This document shows, one piece after another, positions 62,498 through 64,000 of a stretch of 64,000 bases of DNA; position 1 is the stretch's first letter, and the number at the start of each line of letters is the position of its first letter. Below the pieces are notes generated by a model. It saw only the letters and a program-made list of their open reading frames with translations. It was not told where the DNA came from and ran no database searches. The DNA lies in contig NZ_JABFHF010000022.1 in NCBI RefSeq assembly GCF_015476655.1, forward strand, positions 1 to 64,000. The letters are read 5' to 3'. The position numbers were made by a program, and so were the translations under genes. Origin of the DNA: Aquiflexum lacus. GTDB lineage: Bacteria; Bacteroidota; Bacteroidia; Cytophagales; Cyclobacteriaceae.

Positions 62498-63664
62498 TTA
62501 ATTTCCTAAAAGCGGCAGATTCAGCAGGGCTCTTCCTGTCCATGTTCTTAACTGGTGAGTAGTTGGAGCCATTACATGGGAGGCCCGTGCATCCCGCAGG
62601 TGTCGGGAGAGTTTTCCCTCTTGTGCATATGCGGTTCCACCCATCAGGGTCATTACCTCATTTACCACATTCACCACACAATCGGATACTTCTGCTTTGG
62701 CACTTAAAATAGAAAGCAGCGCTCCTTCCTTCCCGGCATCACCTTTGGCTGCCGCAGAATAGATGAGCTGACGAGAGCGTTCCACCTTGGCCCACAAGAC
62801 ACCCAACTGATGCTGTAAAACCGGTTGCTCAGATAATGAAGTTCCGCTATGGGTATGAGAGCGATGCTGTAAATGTTGAATTGCCTCCTGCAAAGCTGCT
62901 GATGCGATACCCAGGTACGTTCCGGCCATGGCTGTAACAAAGTAGGGAGTAACTACTTCAAAGACATACCATATTTCATCACCCTGCTCACCAAGCAAAT
63001 TTTCAGCCGGGAGCTCTAGGTCTTTTATTTCAACTTTACGGGATGCGTTTCCCTTCATGCCGATTCCCTCCCAGGTTTCTTTCCACTCGATTCCATCTGT
63101 TTGATCGGGAACAACAATGCACGAAAAATGACCTATATGCGTATTCGGGTCGGGAATCACCGCAGAGACTACGTAAGAATCGGCATGGCTACCATTGGTG
63201 ACAAATGATTTTGTACCGTTTAAGATAAAATCTCCATTCTTCTTTTTAACAAGTTTGGCTTCAGGAATATAAAAATTGGAGCCTGTTCCCGGTTCACTTA
63301 ACGAGAGGGTGGTTAGATGTTTGCCTTGAGCGATAGGAATCAAAAATTTTTCTTCCTGCTTCGGGGTAGCTTTTGCAGTTAAAACGGCAGATGCTACCAG
63401 ATGCATACCAAAACACATAGAGGTGGATGCGCAGTGGCTGCCCATAATTTCACAAACTTTGGCGACACCCAATAGTCCCTGACCGTGTCCGCCAAGCCTG
63501 ACCGGAATAACCAGCCCGCCCAGACCTGCTTTTTGTAATGCCTGTATTTGCTTTTTCGGCCATTTGCCTGTTTTATCGACCTCATCCGCGCGGGGAGCAA
63601 GTTCATTTCGGGCAATTTCGCCTGTTAGTGTTAATATTTCATCCAATGACAATTTTTTATCCAT
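62498..63664 (-). CDS. atypical acyl-CoA dehydrogenase family flavoprotein
   Basis: The 388-residue protein has the family fold: N-terminal helices, the substrate/FAD segment L-S-E-P-G-T-G-S (about 116-123), the middle beta domain (about 125-225; F-V-T-N-G-S-H-A) and C-terminal helices with G-G-T-A-Y and R-D-A-R. At the place where many members have I-Y-E-G-T, with the catalytic glutamate, it reads V-M-A-P-T-T-H-Q-L. Catalysis must use another base, or the protein acts in a different flavin reaction. It is the first gene of the signalling operon, followed after 20 bases by a histidine kinase gene. Confidence 0.85.
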   Translation of the reverse strand: MDKKLSLDEILTLTGEIARNELAPRADEVDKTGKWPKKQIQALQKAGLGGLVIPVRLGGHGQGLLGVAKVCEIMGSHCASTSMCFGMHLVASAVLTAKATPKQEEKFLIPIAQGKHLTTLSLSEPGTGSNFYIPEAKLVKKKNGDFILNGTKSFVTNGSHADSYVVSAVIPDPNTHIGHFSCIVVPDQTDGIEWKETWEGIGMKGNASRKVEIKDLELPAENLLGEQGDEIWYVFEVVTPYFVTAMAGTYLGIASAALQEAIQHLQHRSHTHSGTSLSEQPVLQHQLGVLWAKVERSRQLIYSAAAKGDAGKEGALLSILSAKAEVSDCVVNVVNEVMTLMGGTAYAQEGKLSRHLRDARASHVMAPTTHQLRTWTGRALLNLPLLGN

Positions 63665-63697
63665 TATTCAACCTTTTTAATTAATTAAATCAAATCT

Positions 63698-63844
63698 TCA
63701 TCTAAACGCTTTAAGTAAAACTTCCCTCTGCCCTTTATCAATTGGAAAATAAAAGGTGCTGCCTAAGTTTGGTTTAGATTCCACATTTATTTTACAGTGT
63801 TCTGCAAAAACGATGTGCGCTAATTTTAACTTCTCTGCACCCAT
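63698..63844 (-). pseudogene. chimeric response-regulator/histidine-kinase remnant
   Basis: A 48-residue frame starts like an Rcp1-type regulator (G-A-E-K-L-K-L-A-H-I-V-F-A-E) and ends like a kinase G2 region (I-N-V-E-S-K-P-N-L-G-S-T-F-Y-F-P-I). No complete domain remains. It looks like the scar of a deletion that joined the start of a regulator gene to the end of a kinase gene. Confidence 0.55.
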
Positions 63845-63845
63845 A

Positions 63846-64000
63846 TTAATTGTTTTTAGATATTGTAAAATAAAATACAGTGCCTTCACCCACTTTTGAT
63901 TTAAGCCAAATTTCCCCGCCCAAATACTCCACACTCCGCTTGGCAATGGGTAGGCCAATACCATTACCATCATGCTGATTTCTGTTTTGTAATCTTTGGA
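63846..64000 (-). CDS. histidine kinase, C-terminal end (cut by window edge)
   Basis: The last 51 codons of a kinase are visible: D-G-N-G-I-G-L-P-I-A-K (G2 box), S-V-E-Y-L-G-G-E-I-W-L and G-E-G-T-V-F-Y-F-T-I-S-K-N-N, then a stop. The start lies beyond base 64000. It is in the same orientation as the rest of the signalling cluster and only 1 base from the chimeric remnant. Confidence 0.85.
   Translation of the reverse strand, partial: QRLQNRNQHDGNGIGLPIAKRSVEYLGGEIWLKSKVGEGTVFYFTISKNN

Noticed and set aside
63698-63973. A 91-codon minus-strand frame at the right end taken as one protein
   Set aside because: Its first part is out of frame with the clear kinase C-terminus that ends at 63846; only the part after the ATG at 63844 has sense, as a remnant.
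1-64000. tRNA and rRNA genes
   Set aside because: No cloverleaf ending in a TTCGA-type T loop or rRNA-like sequence was recognised in the gaps; a tRNAscan or Rfam search would settle this.

Overview
The window looks like chromosomal DNA of a gliding-type member of the Bacteroidota, most likely order Cytophagales (Cyclobacteriaceae-like). The pointers are the GldA/GldF/GldG transporter genes, the order rpmB-rpmG-DUF4295-ftsY, several Bacteroidota-restricted families (DUF5686, DUF4249 beside a TonB receptor, 6-bladed beta-propeller lipoprotein, CarboxypepD_reg proteins, DUF5522), and moderately low G+C. No rRNA, tRNA, CRISPR array, intact insertion sequence or prophage was recognised.

Layout. 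0-5.3 kb: a DUF433 antitoxin with a decayed partner, dnaN (beta clamp), then gldA-gldF-gldG, all on the minus strand. 5.3-9.6 kb is an accessory patch: a RelE/ParE-type toxin-antitoxin pair framed by 260-bp direct repeats, an outer-membrane-type protein, a small Cys/Gly-rich exported peptide with a 6-bladed beta-propeller lipoprotein, and a 200-bp MITE-like element. 9.6-16 kb: a DUF5686 outer-membrane protein and a divergent TonB receptor/DUF4249 lipoprotein pair. 16-33.6 kb is mostly housekeeping: dnaK behind a sigma-54-like promoter, a GroES-family protein, a desaturase, hemB, an ABC exporter, a TlpA-like protein, a sugar phosphatase, rocD, DUF5522, rpmB-rpmG-DUF4295-ftsY, pruA (with rocD, arginine/proline catabolism), a YjjG-type nucleotidase, an ArsR regulator, a CarboxypepD_reg protein, an uncharacterised lipoprotein and a MscS channel.

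33.9-50.3 kb is again mixed: a CDP-alcohol phosphatidyltransferase, a short G+C-rich DNA polymerase III alpha of the DnaE2-like kind, a trypsin-like protease, an orphan antitoxin between palindromic repeats, a DUF4143 ATPase preceded by three palindromes, an esterase lipoprotein, two Uma2 nucleases, a TspO-like protein, a tandem pair of Rossmann-fold paralogs, a membrane protein, and an ENPP-type phosphodiesterase coupled to a truncated haemoglobin. 50.5-52.5 kb encodes agmatine deiminase and N-carbamoylputrescine amidase (putrescine synthesis).

52.7-64 kb is the most striking part: one tightly packed minus-strand operon. In transcription order it encodes an atypical acyl-CoA dehydrogenase, a histidine kinase, a stand-alone B12-binding protein with CarH/LitR light-sensor motifs but no DNA-binding domain, a second histidine kinase, a CheB-CheR-PAS-histidine-kinase fusion, an Rcp1-like response regulator, a receiver-PAS-DHp protein without an ATPase domain, and a terminal response regulator. 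Upstream are a chimeric regulator/kinase remnant and the end of another kinase. I infer a B12-linked, possibly light-responsive, phosphorelay.

A recurring non-coding theme is a degenerate 7-bp-period repeat (for example TCTCGCT, CTTGGCT) abutting the ends of several genes, plus several families of short palindromes.
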